From: Butyrivibrio sp.
GTDB lineage: Bacteria > Bacillota > Clostridia > Lachnospirales > Lachnospiraceae
DNA: 64,000 nt
Reading direction: 5' to 3'
Assembly: GCA_017446685.1 (NCBI GenBank)
Contig: JAFSQI010000105.1
Span: 1 to 64,000, forward strand
In this document: piece by piece, positions 18,035 through 28,061 of the stretch
Numbering within the stretch: the first letter of the stretch is position 1
Layout: the number at the start of each line of letters is the position of its first letter
Made by a program: the position numbers and the translations under genes
Notes under the pieces: model-generated
Databases searched by the model: none
Told to the model about the DNA's origin: nothing
What the model saw: only the letters and a program-made list of their open reading frames with translations

Positions 18035-18991
18035 TCATTGATGAGCATTGGTTATTTCACAATTTTCATCAATATAAACCCAATTATCCTCATATATATC
18101 AATTGGTTGATCATCTCGCTGCATCCATTTTGCAGGTGCAACTACAATCTTCTCCATATTGTCAGATAAATGTTGAGCCCACCAACTAAAAGTTGAATTA
18201 TGGATAATAAAATGTCTACACGCAGACATAAGTCTAATTTTTTCTCCAATAGTATTTCCATCATTTTCATAATACACTTCATCTTGAATAATTAGATTTT
18301 TTTTACACCACTCTATACTATCTGAAAAAATAAAAAAAACTGGATTAATCACTTTTGATTTAATATATTCAATACCTTTATAAAAATATGAAATATCATA
18401 CGAATATAAATCAGATGTTCTAGAATCTTCTATATCTTGTCTTTTTATTGTCACGCACACAGAATTACAACTATGTATTTTTTTATATAATTCTTCATTT
18501 TCTTCAGACATCTTATCTTTCATAACTAACTCAGCTCGTAGTTTATTATCTATCTCTTTAAAGTACTCTCCACTTTCAAAATATCCTCTTATATATATAT
18601 GTCTCCTTGGTCTAAATTTATATTGAAAATATGCTGCATCAAAGTAATAAATCCCCCAAAAAGGCAATAACTTTGCACACCACAAATAAAACTTATATGT
18701 TCTTTTATCAAAATCCTTTAATCTGAAGATGCCTCTTACGAATCTTAATAATTCAAAAATTAGATATCCAAAATCTATATTGTTTTTATATGAATAATTA
18801 ACAACATTAAAACTATGTAATAAATCATCATTTCCAATTCTTTTTTGTTGATAACGTCTAATAAGTATATAATTAATTATTAGCTCAGCATCATACATTT
18901 CTTGTATTTTTCTTGCAAAGGCATATTGAAAAAATTGATTTCCACATCCACCACTTATATATAAATGTATTTTTGTTTTCTTATTTTTCAA
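18035..18991 (-). CDS. Alpha-1,2-fucosyltransferase-like GT11, divergent
   Basis: A 318-residue GT11 family protein. The N-terminal GDP-binding loop reads SGGCGNQFFQYAFARK, and the C-terminal block is IIHNSTFSWWAQHL, both diagnostic. The central motif, usually H-x-R-R-x-D, reads TIKRQD here, so the first histidine is lost; this may mark altered donor binding or reduced activity. It is followed directly by a second, more typical GT11 gene, suggesting tandem duplication and divergence. GT11 enzymes add fucose (or a related deoxy sugar) in alpha-1,2 linkage. Confidence 0.75.
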   Translation of the reverse strand: MKNKKTKIHLYISGGCGNQFFQYAFARKIQEMYDAELIINYILIRRYQQKRIGNDDLLHSFNVVNYSYKNNIDFGYLIFELLRFVRGIFRLKDFDKRTYKFYLWCAKLLPFWGIYYFDAAYFQYKFRPRRHIYIRGYFESGEYFKEIDNKLRAELVMKDKMSEENEELYKKIHSCNSVCVTIKRQDIEDSRTSDLYSYDISYFYKGIEYIKSKVINPVFFIFSDSIEWCKKNLIIQDEVYYENDGNTIGEKIRLMSACRHFIIHNSTFSWWAQHLSDNMEKIVVAPAKWMQRDDQPIDIYEDNWVYIDENCEITNAHQ

Positions 18992-19003
18992 TTCAATCTC
19001 CCA

Positions 19004-19876
19004 TCAAATCAAATGCCAATTTAGAGGTACTACTTCCTTAGCATCAATATCTTTCATCCATTTAGAGGGCGCAACTGTTATTGAATCTGCCTTTTCTCCC
19101 AAATATGCCCCCCACCAACTAAAAGAACTATTCGCTATAATGTGATGGTTACACATACTCATTAAATTCATATCTATATATCCATCGCTTTCAGAATGCC
19201 CCCTAACAAAAACTGCATTTGAAATATTCAAAATTTCTTCAGCCTTTTTTATATCATTAGAAAACACATAAAATAAAGGTTCTTCACCATTAAACATCTC
19301 TTTCTTATCTTTGATATATCCAATAGCCTTTTCATAATAATCCAAAGTACATATTCCACCATATATATCAGATAACTTTTCATAATCACCCAATCTAACA
19401 TGAATGGAAACTGTATTTTTTCTCTTTGATATTTCAGAAAAAATATTATTTGTATACGTATCCTCCTTATCAATATCAGGAAAACAAATGGAGCTTTTTA
19501 TAACATCTGAAATATCTTTGAAATATTTATCATTTTGCCAATATCCATCAAAGTATCCATGTTTGGTTTCAAGTATTTTTTCATTATAAAATAAATCCCT
19601 TTGTCTGTAATATGTTTGCTTCCCAATTCTTTTAATTAACGCCTTTGTAAATTTATTTCCAGCATAGTAAGCACTAATATCCTTTTTAGCAGCTTCTTTA
19701 AGTCGAATACCGAGAATATCTAACTGATAATTTCTCCCACAAACACCCCTTCTAATTTCTGACGTATCAGCATATGTTTCATATCCCATATATTCAAATT
19801 TTTTGTATAGCGCATACTGAAAAAGTTGATTTCCTAACCCACCATATATTCTAACTATGTGTTTATCACTTGTCAT
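19004..19876 (-). CDS. Alpha-1,2-fucosyltransferase GT11
   Basis: A 290-residue GT11 enzyme. Motifs are IYGGLGNQLFQYALYKK at the N terminus, VSIHVRLGDYEK in the middle (the H-x-R-x-x-D donor motif) and IIANSSFSWWGAYLG near the C terminus. It should transfer fucose from GDP-fucose in alpha-1,2 linkage. GDP-fucose synthesis genes are not in the window. It lies 12 bases upstream of the divergent GT11 paralogue and overlaps the end of the upstream GT2 gene. Confidence 0.85.
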   Translation of the reverse strand: MTSDKHIVRIYGGLGNQLFQYALYKKFEYMGYETYADTSEIRRGVCGRNYQLDILGIRLKEAAKKDISAYYAGNKFTKALIKRIGKQTYYRQRDLFYNEKILETKHGYFDGYWQNDKYFKDISDVIKSSICFPDIDKEDTYTNNIFSEISKRKNTVSIHVRLGDYEKLSDIYGGICTLDYYEKAIGYIKDKKEMFNGEEPLFYVFSNDIKKAEEILNISNAVFVRGHSESDGYIDMNLMSMCNHHIIANSSFSWWGAYLGEKADSITVAPSKWMKDIDAKEVVPLNWHLI

Positions 19877-20888
19877 AGCACTCTTTTACTTTCTTATATC
19901 TTTTATATTTTGAACATATTTTGCATGTATTACGAACTCCAATCGTTTTACACAACAACAAAACTATTTTTCCCTTTTTATTCAAATAATTTAACCAAAT
20001 AATATTATTATTTACCACTTGAAAAGCTTTTGGTATATCACCTTCTATGACATTATAAACGTTAGAAAAAGCAACATCAAAAAAACTCTGTGCCAAATAG
20101 AACCTTATTCCATTTTCTAATTCACGCTTAATATGCATATGTTCAAAATAATCATTCCAATCTTTTAAATTGTCCACTATAGAAATAATACTGTTTATTT
20201 TTACCTCATTTACAATTGAACCTTTTCTAAATCTATAATATACAAATGGACTAATCATGCAAACATTTTTTGCTTCTAATATAGTTTGATCAATTATTTG
20301 CATGTCTTCAGACAATCTTCCCTTCAAAAAACTATATTTATTCTCATTCCAAAATTGTCTTCTATAATATTTTCCCCAAGCTGCCCAGTTACAATGAATT
20401 CCTAACGTATATCCAAGCATCATTTCTCCCGTCACACACCCAGCCGAGGTATTCGCACTTTTTTTGTCAAACCATTTTTCACATCTGGTTTTTCCATATC
20501 TGTCAAAATATTGACCTTCAGATATAATTACATCTAAATCTATTTTTTTTCTCTTAGCCTCAGAAATAGCTTCTCTGCATTCTTTTAGTGCCGTTTTTTT
20601 TATATAATCATCACTATCTAAAAATAAAATATATTCACCACTAGCTCGCTTGATTCCATAATTTCGCGCATCTGACAAGCCTCCATTTTTTTTATGAAAA
20701 GTTTTTATAAACGAATACTTAATAGCATACTCATCACAAAGATTTTCACTACCATCATTTGATCCATCATCAACCAATATTATTTCATAATCTATTGTGC
20801 CTTCTTGAATTAATATACTATCAAGACAATCTGATAGAAAGTCTTTTACATTGTAAACCGGTACTATTATAGAAAAAATAATATCCAT
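19866..20888 (-). CDS. GT2 family glycosyltransferase
   Basis: A GT-A glycosyltransferase of about 340 residues. IIFSIIVPVYNVKDFLSDCL, IILVDDGSNDGS and the DXD site in ILFLDSDDYIK are standard. A WAAWGKYYRR and LSEDMQI segment fits the acceptor half. The open frame extends to an ATG at 20945, but the extra 19 residues are not typical of the family. I prefer the ATG pair at 20891/20888, which has a weak GTGAG upstream. No membrane segments. Donor and acceptor unknown. Confidence 0.7.
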   Translation of the reverse strand: MDIIFSIIVPVYNVKDFLSDCLDSILIQEGTIDYEIILVDDGSNDGSENLCDEYAIKYSFIKTFHKKNGGLSDARNYGIKRASGEYILFLDSDDYIKKTALKECREAISEAKRKKIDLDVIISEGQYFDRYGKTRCEKWFDKKSANTSAGCVTGEMMLGYTLGIHCNWAAWGKYYRRQFWNENKYSFLKGRLSEDMQIIDQTILEAKNVCMISPFVYYRFRKGSIVNEVKINSIISIVDNLKDWNDYFEHMHIKRELENGIRFYLAQSFFDVAFSNVYNVIEGDIPKAFQVVNNNIIWLNYLNKKGKIVLLLCKTIGVRNTCKICSKYKRYKKVKECYDK

Positions 20889-20958
20889 CATCAACTCACA
20901 CTTGCTCATTTTCTTGTTACACAGTTTCACAAGAAAACATTTCATTTTATTATAATAA

Positions 20959-22005
20959 TCATTCTTTTCCTAGCCCAAATAAATTCGCAATCTTAGTTAA
21001 ATGATACAATATATAATAACACCGTTTTACAAATAACAAAGCAAACACTTTAGTTGAAAAAGAATAATTAGATATACTTAAATTATTATAAATAACTTTT
21101 ATCGTAGAATCCATTCGCACTTCTTTAATATGTTTACAAACTACTTCTTTTTTTTCAGGACTTCTACATATTTCTTTTTTTAAAAAAACCAACACATATG
21201 AAAAGAAAAAATTATCAATTTGATATTGATGATTAAATCCATATTCATTCGCTATACTATTCAACGATTTTCTTAAAACACATAGTTTTTCATACCATTT
21301 CTTATCATATCCGCCTATCATAGAGGTTGCATTCCTAACATAATGATACGGAAAATAATTGTCCATACAGTATAATTTACTAACATTCAACATCACGGCA
21401 TACGTAGTAACTGCGTCTTCTCCAAAAGTCAACTCATCGCTTATTTTTTCAAATATTTGAACGAGTAACTCTTTTTTATAAACCTTAGACCACCTGCTAT
21501 TAATAAATAATTCAGATTGCATTTTTGACGAAAACAACAATTTACTCAGATTAGTTTCCATCTTCTTTCTATCATAATAACCGGGAGATATTAGATTAGA
21601 CGCCCTTACAACTTTACCTTCAGAATATTCAACCTGCATACCAAATGTCACAACATCAACCTGGTATTTGGCAATAACATCAGTTACTGAGCAAGCAAAG
21701 TCATTATCTATATAATCATCTGAATCACAAAAAGCTATATAATTACCAGTTGAATATTTGACTCCTGCTTTCCACGCGCTTACAAGTCCACCATTATCCT
21801 TATGTAAAACTTTAATTCTAGAATCACTTTTTTTATTTTCATCACAAAGTCTAGAAGTATCATCAGTACTCCCATCATCTACCAACACTATTTCGATGTT
21901 TTTATAGCTTTGCTCCTTAAGACTGTTCACACATCGATTAATTGTTTTCTCACAATTAAAACAGGGAACAACTATACTTAATTTGATTTTTTCTTTACTA
22001 TCCAT
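20959..22005 (-). CDS. GT2 family glycosyltransferase
   Basis: A 348-residue GT-A glycosyltransferase. It begins KLSIVVPCFNCEKTINRCV, has IVLVDDGSTDDTS, the DXD site FCDSDDYID and a FGEDAVTTYAVML segment for the catalytic-base region. It has no transmembrane span. It sits in a run of five glycosyltransferase genes on the same strand. The specific sugar is not predictable. Confidence 0.78.
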   Translation of the reverse strand: MDSKEKIKLSIVVPCFNCEKTINRCVNSLKEQSYKNIEIVLVDDGSTDDTSRLCDENKKSDSRIKVLHKDNGGLVSAWKAGVKYSTGNYIAFCDSDDYIDNDFACSVTDVIAKYQVDVVTFGMQVEYSEGKVVRASNLISPGYYDRKKMETNLSKLLFSSKMQSELFINSRWSKVYKKELLVQIFEKISDELTFGEDAVTTYAVMLNVSKLYCMDNYFPYHYVRNATSMIGGYDKKWYEKLCVLRKSLNSIANEYGFNHQYQIDNFFFSYVLVFLKKEICRSPEKKEVVCKHIKEVRMDSTIKVIYNNLSISNYSFSTKVFALLFVKRCYYILYHLTKIANLFGLGKE

Positions 22006-22038
22006 TTTAATTCTTTCAATTCAAATTTTTTATGTTAA

Positions 22039-23241
22039 TTAGTTCATGCATACTTCTCTATATCTTCTTAACATAATTTCCATGCTAAATTTTTTTATTG
22101 CCTCTCTACTTGATTTTATATATTGTTCACAAACTGCATTATCATTTAGCATCCTATCAATTGCATCAGCCAATATCATTTCTTCATTAGTTACTGGATC
22201 TTTAGATGAATATTCTATTCCATCACAAAGCGGGGTAATTATGCCATATTCCGCTTCAATATATGAATCAGAAATTTTTATTTTTTCATCCAATGTTGGT
22301 GCTAAAATCTCACGGGCTCCCGACTGAAAATCTGTGGCTATACATGGCTTATTTAAAACTAAGGCCTCTATTAATGAACTTGGTAATCCTTCATACAAAG
22401 ATGACATTACAAAAATATCAGATGCTCTAATATACTTAAAGGGATTATTAACAAAACCCATGAATTTTATTTTTTTTTCAAGCCCTAAATCTCTTGACAA
22501 GTTTTTTAAATAATTCTTTTGTTCCCCATCTCCAATAATCAATAACTTTGCATCATGCTTATAAGCTATTTCATTAAACGCTCGTATTAAATGCCAAAAT
22601 CCTTTTGCTTTACAAAGCCTGCCAACTGCAACAATAACTTTTTGCTCACTCATAAAGAATTCTTGTTCCTGTAAAGATATTTTTTCTTCAGCCAGCAATC
22701 TAATTCTATCAAATTCAAATCCATTATATATAGTCATTAAATTTTTTCCAGAACATCCAAGTTTGTGTCTTAAGTCTTCCTCAACACCTTTTGAAACTGC
22801 AACAACATAATCCGCCCTATCGTACAGTAATCTTACAAGCGGAAATACTATATACTTGTACCTCCAATCAAATCCAGATGCCGATAATTTTGAATGAACT
22901 GTAACAACTACTTTTGAATTTTTCTTTCCTGTTAATATATTGACTATATTCGCACTATCCAAAAAGCTTATAACAGCATCATAATTTTCTTTTCTTTTTA
23001 AACTACTTAACCTATAAAACCTTTTACAAAACACTTTCAACTGATAAAGTAGCTTGCCTTTATCCGCCTCTGCCTTAAAACCAAGATCAAAAATACGCCC
23101 CTTATACGGATAAGTAATATCCTCCGTATCGTTAAGCAATATATCAACATGATCTTCTCTAGCTAAGCCAACCATAAGATTAGATGCTACTCTTTGAGCG
23201 CCACCTTCACTTAAACTTGAAACAACTAACAACAATTTCAT
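22039..23241 (-). CDS. GT4 family glycosyltransferase
   Basis: A GT-B retaining glycosyltransferase of about 400 residues. The N-terminal loop is VSSLSEGGAQRVASNL, the middle has VAVGRLCKAKGFWHLI, and the donor-site E-x7-E motif is in SLYEGLPSSLIEALVLNKP. The frame extends to a TTG at 23280, but the ATG at 23241 begins MKLLLVVSSLSEGG as the family does. Such enzymes commonly transfer GlcNAc, GalNAc or other hexoses during repeat-unit assembly. Confidence 0.75.
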   Translation of the reverse strand: MKLLLVVSSLSEGGAQRVASNLMVGLAREDHVDILLNDTEDITYPYKGRIFDLGFKAEADKGKLLYQLKVFCKRFYRLSSLKRKENYDAVISFLDSANIVNILTGKKNSKVVVTVHSKLSASGFDWRYKYIVFPLVRLLYDRADYVVAVSKGVEEDLRHKLGCSGKNLMTIYNGFEFDRIRLLAEEKISLQEQEFFMSEQKVIVAVGRLCKAKGFWHLIRAFNEIAYKHDAKLLIIGDGEQKNYLKNLSRDLGLEKKIKFMGFVNNPFKYIRASDIFVMSSLYEGLPSSLIEALVLNKPCIATDFQSGAREILAPTLDEKIKISDSYIEAEYGIITPLCDGIEYSSKDPVTNEEMILADAIDRMLNDNAVCEQYIKSSREAIKKFSMEIMLRRYREVCMN

Positions 23242-23336
23242 ACCTTTTACCGTGCCATCCTCGTTTTTGTTTCCTCTCAATTCTATTTTTTCGCCAACAA
23301 TTACTCTATCTATTGCTTTATATTAAAAATTTAACT

Positions 23337-25244
23337 TTACATATATCTTTCCCACCATCTCTGGAACATATAATAGGACCAAAGTATAGAACTATATAGC
23401 ACCTTATCATTTTTTTTCTGCATATATATAAGCTTTTGAACACCATCCGGATCAAAAATACCCTGTTTTTTCAGATACTGAGAATCGGCATATTTCAATA
23501 TTTCATCGCTCAATGGGCCTCTTAGCCACTTTGCCAATGGAACACCAAATCCTTTCTTAGGTCCTGATAACAAGTCCTTAGGAATATAATCATAAGCTAA
23601 ACTCTTTAAAATATATTTCTTATCTCCAAGAATCGCATTTTTCACATTACTATTGTCTTTAAATCCCCGTCTGCATTTTAAATCATGCGAAATTTCAAAC
23701 GATTTCTCTACCACTCTATAATCAAGTATTGGGCTTCTGACCTCAAGAGAATATTTCATCGATGCTCTGTCAGTCTTGCACATTACTTCATCGGGAAGAT
23801 AAGTCACCATGTCAAGAAGCATACGCCTTTCCTGCCAATTATGATAAGTCAGTTCCTTTTCAAAATCAAATTTACAATTATTTTGTAATACACAGTAACT
23901 TGTTTGATTATCAAAAAGCTGTTTCACTTGCTTTGAAAAAACATCTGCAAATAATTGTGTTCTATAAGCCCCTCTATTATCAATAAAAGCCTTAATTTCT
24001 GGAGAAATTCCACAAAATAAATCATTCAGTGCAGAGAATTTATGTATAACTTCCCCTATCGGATCAGTTAGCTGCGCCACATGCACCAAATCATACATTT
24101 TATATCCACAAAAAAGTTCATCTCCACCATCACCAGAAAGTGCAACTGTAACATTATCTGATGCAAGTTTTGATACCAACATCGTTGGCAATTGAGATGA
24201 ATCTGCAAATGGTTCATCATAGTAATCTGTAATATCTCCAAGCATATCATAGATTTCTTTTTCGCCAATATAAAGCTCTGTATGATCCGTCCCTAAATAT
24301 TCCGCTATTTTTTTTGCCCGATCAGCTTCATTTCTCTCTTTTTCATTAAAACCAATAGTAAATGTTCTGACCGGAGAATTACTGTTTTTCTGAGCTATTG
24401 CGGTAACAAGTGCTGAATCTATGCCGCTACTAAGAAACGTTCCTACCGGAACATCCGCAACCATTCGCTTAATTACAGCATCTGTCAGAATATCATTAAG
24501 TTCCTTCTTTGCTGTTGCAAAATCCGTTATAATTTTCTTAGATCTTTCTTCTTTTTTTTCAGTTATATTCCAATAGCATTTCACTTTAAGTTCATTATTT
24601 TTGTAAATTGCGCAATAGCCAGGATTAAGTTTGTAAGTATTCTTAAAAATTGTTCTAGGGGATGCAATATATTTATAGCACAAATAATTGCCAAGCGCTT
24701 CCATGTCTATATCTTTATGAAAATACGGATACTCCATTATGGGCTTAAGTTCAGAAGAAAAAACAAAATCATTACTTTCTTTATTCCAAAAGTAATAAAA
24801 TGGCTTTACACCCATTCGGTCTCTTGCTATGACAAGTTTTTCCTCCCTGCTATCCCAAATCGAAATAGCAAACATACCATTGAACTTAGAAAAACACTCT
24901 TCTTTCCATTTTGCATATGAATATATTATTACTTCGGTATCACAATTTGATTTGAATTTAAAGCCATCTTTTTCTAGTTCTACACGTATTTCTTTAAAAT
25001 TATATATTTCACCGTTAAATACAACAGAAATAAGGCCATCTTCCGAGTGCATCGGTTGATGACCAAGTTCTGATAAATCAAATATTGACAATCTTCTATG
25101 AGCAAGACCCACATATCCTTGTGACGTATTTTTTTGCCAAATTCCCGCATCGTTAGGTCCGCGATGAATCATAGTATCGCGCATCTGCTCAAGTATTTTA
25201 TCTTCTATTTTCTTTTTACTTATATATCCGCATATTCCACACAT
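23337..25244 (-). CDS. asnB: AsnB-type glutamine-dependent amidotransferase (asparagine synthetase family)
   Basis: A protein of 635 residues with both family domains. The N-terminal glutaminase begins MCGICGYISKK, where Cys2 is the nucleophile after Met removal, and this fixes the start at 25244 rather than 25262. IHRGPNDAGI and NGEIYNF follow. The synthetase half has the pyrophosphate loop LSSGIDSALV and LSGDGGDELFCGY. It could be a housekeeping asparagine synthetase, but its position in a run of glycosyltransferases suggests a glycan-dedicated amidotransferase, for example one that amidates a uronic or other sugar acid. Sequence alone does not decide. Confidence 0.8.
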   Translation of the reverse strand: MCGICGYISKKKIEDKILEQMRDTMIHRGPNDAGIWQKNTSQGYVGLAHRRLSIFDLSELGHQPMHSEDGLISVVFNGEIYNFKEIRVELEKDGFKFKSNCDTEVIIYSYAKWKEECFSKFNGMFAISIWDSREEKLVIARDRMGVKPFYYFWNKESNDFVFSSELKPIMEYPYFHKDIDMEALGNYLCYKYIASPRTIFKNTYKLNPGYCAIYKNNELKVKCYWNITEKKEERSKKIITDFATAKKELNDILTDAVIKRMVADVPVGTFLSSGIDSALVTAIAQKNSNSPVRTFTIGFNEKERNEADRAKKIAEYLGTDHTELYIGEKEIYDMLGDITDYYDEPFADSSQLPTMLVSKLASDNVTVALSGDGGDELFCGYKMYDLVHVAQLTDPIGEVIHKFSALNDLFCGISPEIKAFIDNRGAYRTQLFADVFSKQVKQLFDNQTSYCVLQNNCKFDFEKELTYHNWQERRMLLDMVTYLPDEVMCKTDRASMKYSLEVRSPILDYRVVEKSFEISHDLKCRRGFKDNSNVKNAILGDKKYILKSLAYDYIPKDLLSGPKKGFGVPLAKWLRGPLSDEILKYADSQYLKKQGIFDPDGVQKLIYMQKKNDKVLYSSILWSYYMFQRWWERYM

Positions 25245-25380
25245 ATGATATCTGCATTTCACTATTCCATTATTTTGTTTTCAAAACTTAGTTTTTTGAC
25301 TAGCGTAAAAACAATATCTAAAGTATAAAATATGTCAATCCGAAAAGCAACGGAAGTAATAGTTATATCACTATAGACAA

Positions 25381-27018
25381 TTACCCTACATTTCCCATCG
25401 TAACACTATGAAATGAATATTGGTAAGTATTAGCAAGCCATTCAACCGTATATCCTTCTTTTTCGAACATACTGATCACATCTTGCATATCAGTTCCAAA
25501 ATAACCAACAAGAATCATTTTATCACGTAATTGCCCCTCAAGATGCTCTACTGAGCCCTCTATATCAGGGCTATAGACATAAAATTCATCATTAGGATTT
25601 AATACAAATCCTGCCTGATATGTAATAAATGTAGTATGTGCCCCTGCATATAACACAAAAGAATCACAGTCAAATTCTCTAATTCTTTCTATGTTTTCTC
25701 TATCTCCCGAATACAGCATATCAACTTTGCCCTTTAAATTTACACTCAGCATCATTAATACTATCAAAGAAAAAGCAAAACCGTATCTTATTTTTTTATT
25801 ATTAAAAGTCTTATATAATAATGCCATATTTAGCAAAGCAAGTTCCGGAAACACAAAAGATATATATCTAATCTGCTCATATAATCCAAAAACAGTAAAA
25901 AATAGTAAATAAAGCGCAGTGCCTATAAACACAACATAAACATACGGCAAAAATAAAGACTCTTCTCCGAAATGATTTTTCTTTATCAATCTGAATGCAA
26001 ATACTACTATAGCTATAATCAGGAAAATAAGCATCATATAATAACTACCAAACATATATTTTCCAAAATTATGCATCATATCCTCAATTCTAACTGGAAG
26101 ATATGAAAATTTGAACTCCGCAATTTCATCCAAAGTAGCTGTTAAAGCACCTTCTGATGAATCATATGCATTTTTAAAATCAAATAAAACCTGCAAATAA
26201 TTTGTCTGAGTATAAAGATATACTATTCCACCACCATAAATAGGTAATGAATATCGAAAGAATCTTCTTTTTCCCTTTTTTAGTAATAACAATACAGAGA
26301 ATGGAATTACAAGAAAACACGCAAAAATAACAGTATACTGAGCATTATTATACGCAAGCAATAAAGATACTCCTGCAAGCACCAAATAAGCTATTCTCTT
26401 AATACATCCACTTATACTTGCTGAATCTTCCTCATAATACAGCAGATGAGCATAAGTAAACAAAGTGACCAGTAATGCTGCAAACATATAGAATCTGATA
26501 AAAATAGTCATCGATATACAAATGCTGCTAAAACCATAAAAAGCACACGTTGCAATTGCAAAGCTGTCATCTTTAGCTAATCTTCTGCACATCAAAAACA
26601 AAACAATTTGATGAAAAATAAATAATACTATGTTTAATATAATAGATGGCCAAAGAGAAAACTTTCCCATAAAAAAGATGGATTCTAGTATATTCAAAAG
26701 AAACATATAACTGTTAGTTTTAAAAATTTTAGATAATAACCTTATCGGAGATTCAGTCAGGACAGTTGAATTTTCATCAACTATCAATGTATCTTGTACC
26801 ATTGAAATCGGTAGCCAGGTCTCAAGTTTATATGCATCATCATCGTCAATATAATGTTCCACGGGAGTTGAGTCTGAAATATAATGCGCTTTTTCAAGCG
26901 TATAAAACTCATCCCAGTACATATTTTCTTTCTGCGTGCCCCAATAAATTATTAATAACACCTGCATAACTACTATTGTGAACAGTACGACAAATCTGCT
27001 ATATTTTTTTATTTTCAT
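25381..27018 (-). CDS. Multi-pass membrane GT-C-like glycosyltransferase
   Basis: A membrane protein of about 545 residues with roughly ten or more hydrophobic helices. Right after the first helix comes an acidic loop NMYWDEFYTLEKAHYI, which resembles the D-E metal site in the first extracytoplasmic loop of GT-C enzymes such as ArnT or GT39 transferases. The C-terminal ~90 residues are soluble and look extracytoplasmic. A TTG precedes the ATG at 27018; GAGGAG lies at the right distance from that ATG. It probably transfers a sugar from a polyprenyl-phosphate donor outside the membrane, and the GT2 at 29229-30173 could make that donor. Substrate unknown. Confidence 0.6.
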   Translation of the reverse strand: MKIKKYSRFVVLFTIVVMQVLLIIYWGTQKENMYWDEFYTLEKAHYISDSTPVEHYIDDDDAYKLETWLPISMVQDTLIVDENSTVLTESPIRLLSKIFKTNSYMFLLNILESIFFMGKFSLWPSIILNIVLFIFHQIVLFLMCRRLAKDDSFAIATCAFYGFSSICISMTIFIRFYMFAALLVTLFTYAHLLYYEEDSASISGCIKRIAYLVLAGVSLLLAYNNAQYTVIFACFLVIPFSVLLLLKKGKRRFFRYSLPIYGGGIVYLYTQTNYLQVLFDFKNAYDSSEGALTATLDEIAEFKFSYLPVRIEDMMHNFGKYMFGSYYMMLIFLIIAIVVFAFRLIKKNHFGEESLFLPYVYVVFIGTALYLLFFTVFGLYEQIRYISFVFPELALLNMALLYKTFNNKKIRYGFAFSLIVLMMLSVNLKGKVDMLYSGDRENIERIREFDCDSFVLYAGAHTTFITYQAGFVLNPNDEFYVYSPDIEGSVEHLEGQLRDKMILVGYFGTDMQDVISMFEKEGYTVEWLANTYQYSFHSVTMGNVG

Positions 27019-27032
27019 CAAAGCTCCTCAAA

Positions 27033-28061
27033 TTATCTTTTCATAAGCCATTTGTAACACTTGCTTCCAAACATCAATATTTTACTGCTTTTTAATTTTT
27101 CATACCTATGCATAATTAAAGAATAGTTTTCTTCATAAGCAGCCATTTTTCCATGAACAGGACGTCTTCTGGCCTTTTCCATATCTTTGTCTATTATCCC
27201 ATACAACCATTCTGCTAATTTTTTCTCCGTTTTTTCACGAAGATTGTCATCCAATAATGGTTTCTCTCTAAGCATTTCCATATATAGATTATCATTCAAA
27301 TCAACTTTTTTTACCTTTTCAACGGCTTCTTCAATTGTCATTCCGCAACAATTTATATATGCCTTTTCATTAAATTGATCAACCGCTGTAGGATCGCCCC
27401 AATAAATTGGTACATTTCCGGCAGCAAAAGCCTGCATAAGTTTTTCTGTACAATACCCTGGATAGCTTGAATTTTCAAATGCAATACTAAATTTATAATT
27501 TTTCAGGAAATCTCTTTTATCTTCAACTCCTTCAGGCATCCCTATGTTATTGTACGCTCTACCACCAGATGCTACATGTTTATATCGTGAAAGCGCATAG
27601 AAAAAGTTTTCTCTAGTAGGATCTGCAAAAGTATTATTAGTTGCAACAATACCACAAAAATCCCTTTTTTCCGGTTCATCACCCGCCAACTTTATTCTAT
27701 CTGAAAGTAATAAATCATAATCATCTTTGTACTGCTTCCAAAAATATATTGGGAGTCTAAAAAACCTATCGCCGAATTCCATATGTTCAAATCCCAATGC
27801 ATAATCACAAAGATTAAAATTTGGGACTAAATTCTCACCTGTTACAAAAATTCTGATACAATTAAAATCTAAATATCTATTACCACATGCAGAATAAAAT
27901 AAATATTGGATTTTTTCATTATTCTCAGGAATACTTGTATCAACTACCTCAATATCATATCTTTCTTTTAATATATTATAAATTACATTGTCTGTAGGAT
28001 TAAAATCCGGATATATATCTGTATAACCGATGTAAATTTTTTTTTTAAACATTTCCACCAT
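27033..28061 (-). CDS. GT10 family alpha-1,3/4-fucosyltransferase
   Basis: A 342-residue GT10 enzyme. The diagnostic block FSIAFENSSYPGYCTEKLMQ, followed by AFAAGNVPIYWGDP, is the GDP-fucose site. Bacterial and animal alpha-1,3-fucosyltransferases share this block. A short basic C-terminal tail (KLKSSKILMFGSKCYKWLMK) may attach the protein to the membrane, as in Helicobacter FucT. GAAGGAATA precedes the ATG, and the gene overlaps the end of the upstream GT4 gene by one base. With the GT11 genes in the locus it suggests a multiply fucosylated glycan. Confidence 0.88.
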   Translation of the reverse strand: MVEMFKKKIYIGYTDIYPDFNPTDNVIYNILKERYDIEVVDTSIPENNEKIQYLFYSACGNRYLDFNCIRIFVTGENLVPNFNLCDYALGFEHMEFGDRFFRLPIYFWKQYKDDYDLLLSDRIKLAGDEPEKRDFCGIVATNNTFADPTRENFFYALSRYKHVASGGRAYNNIGMPEGVEDKRDFLKNYKFSIAFENSSYPGYCTEKLMQAFAAGNVPIYWGDPTAVDQFNEKAYINCCGMTIEEAVEKVKKVDLNDNLYMEMLREKPLLDDNLREKTEKKLAEWLYGIIDKDMEKARRRPVHGKMAAYEENYSLIMHRYEKLKSSKILMFGSKCYKWLMKR

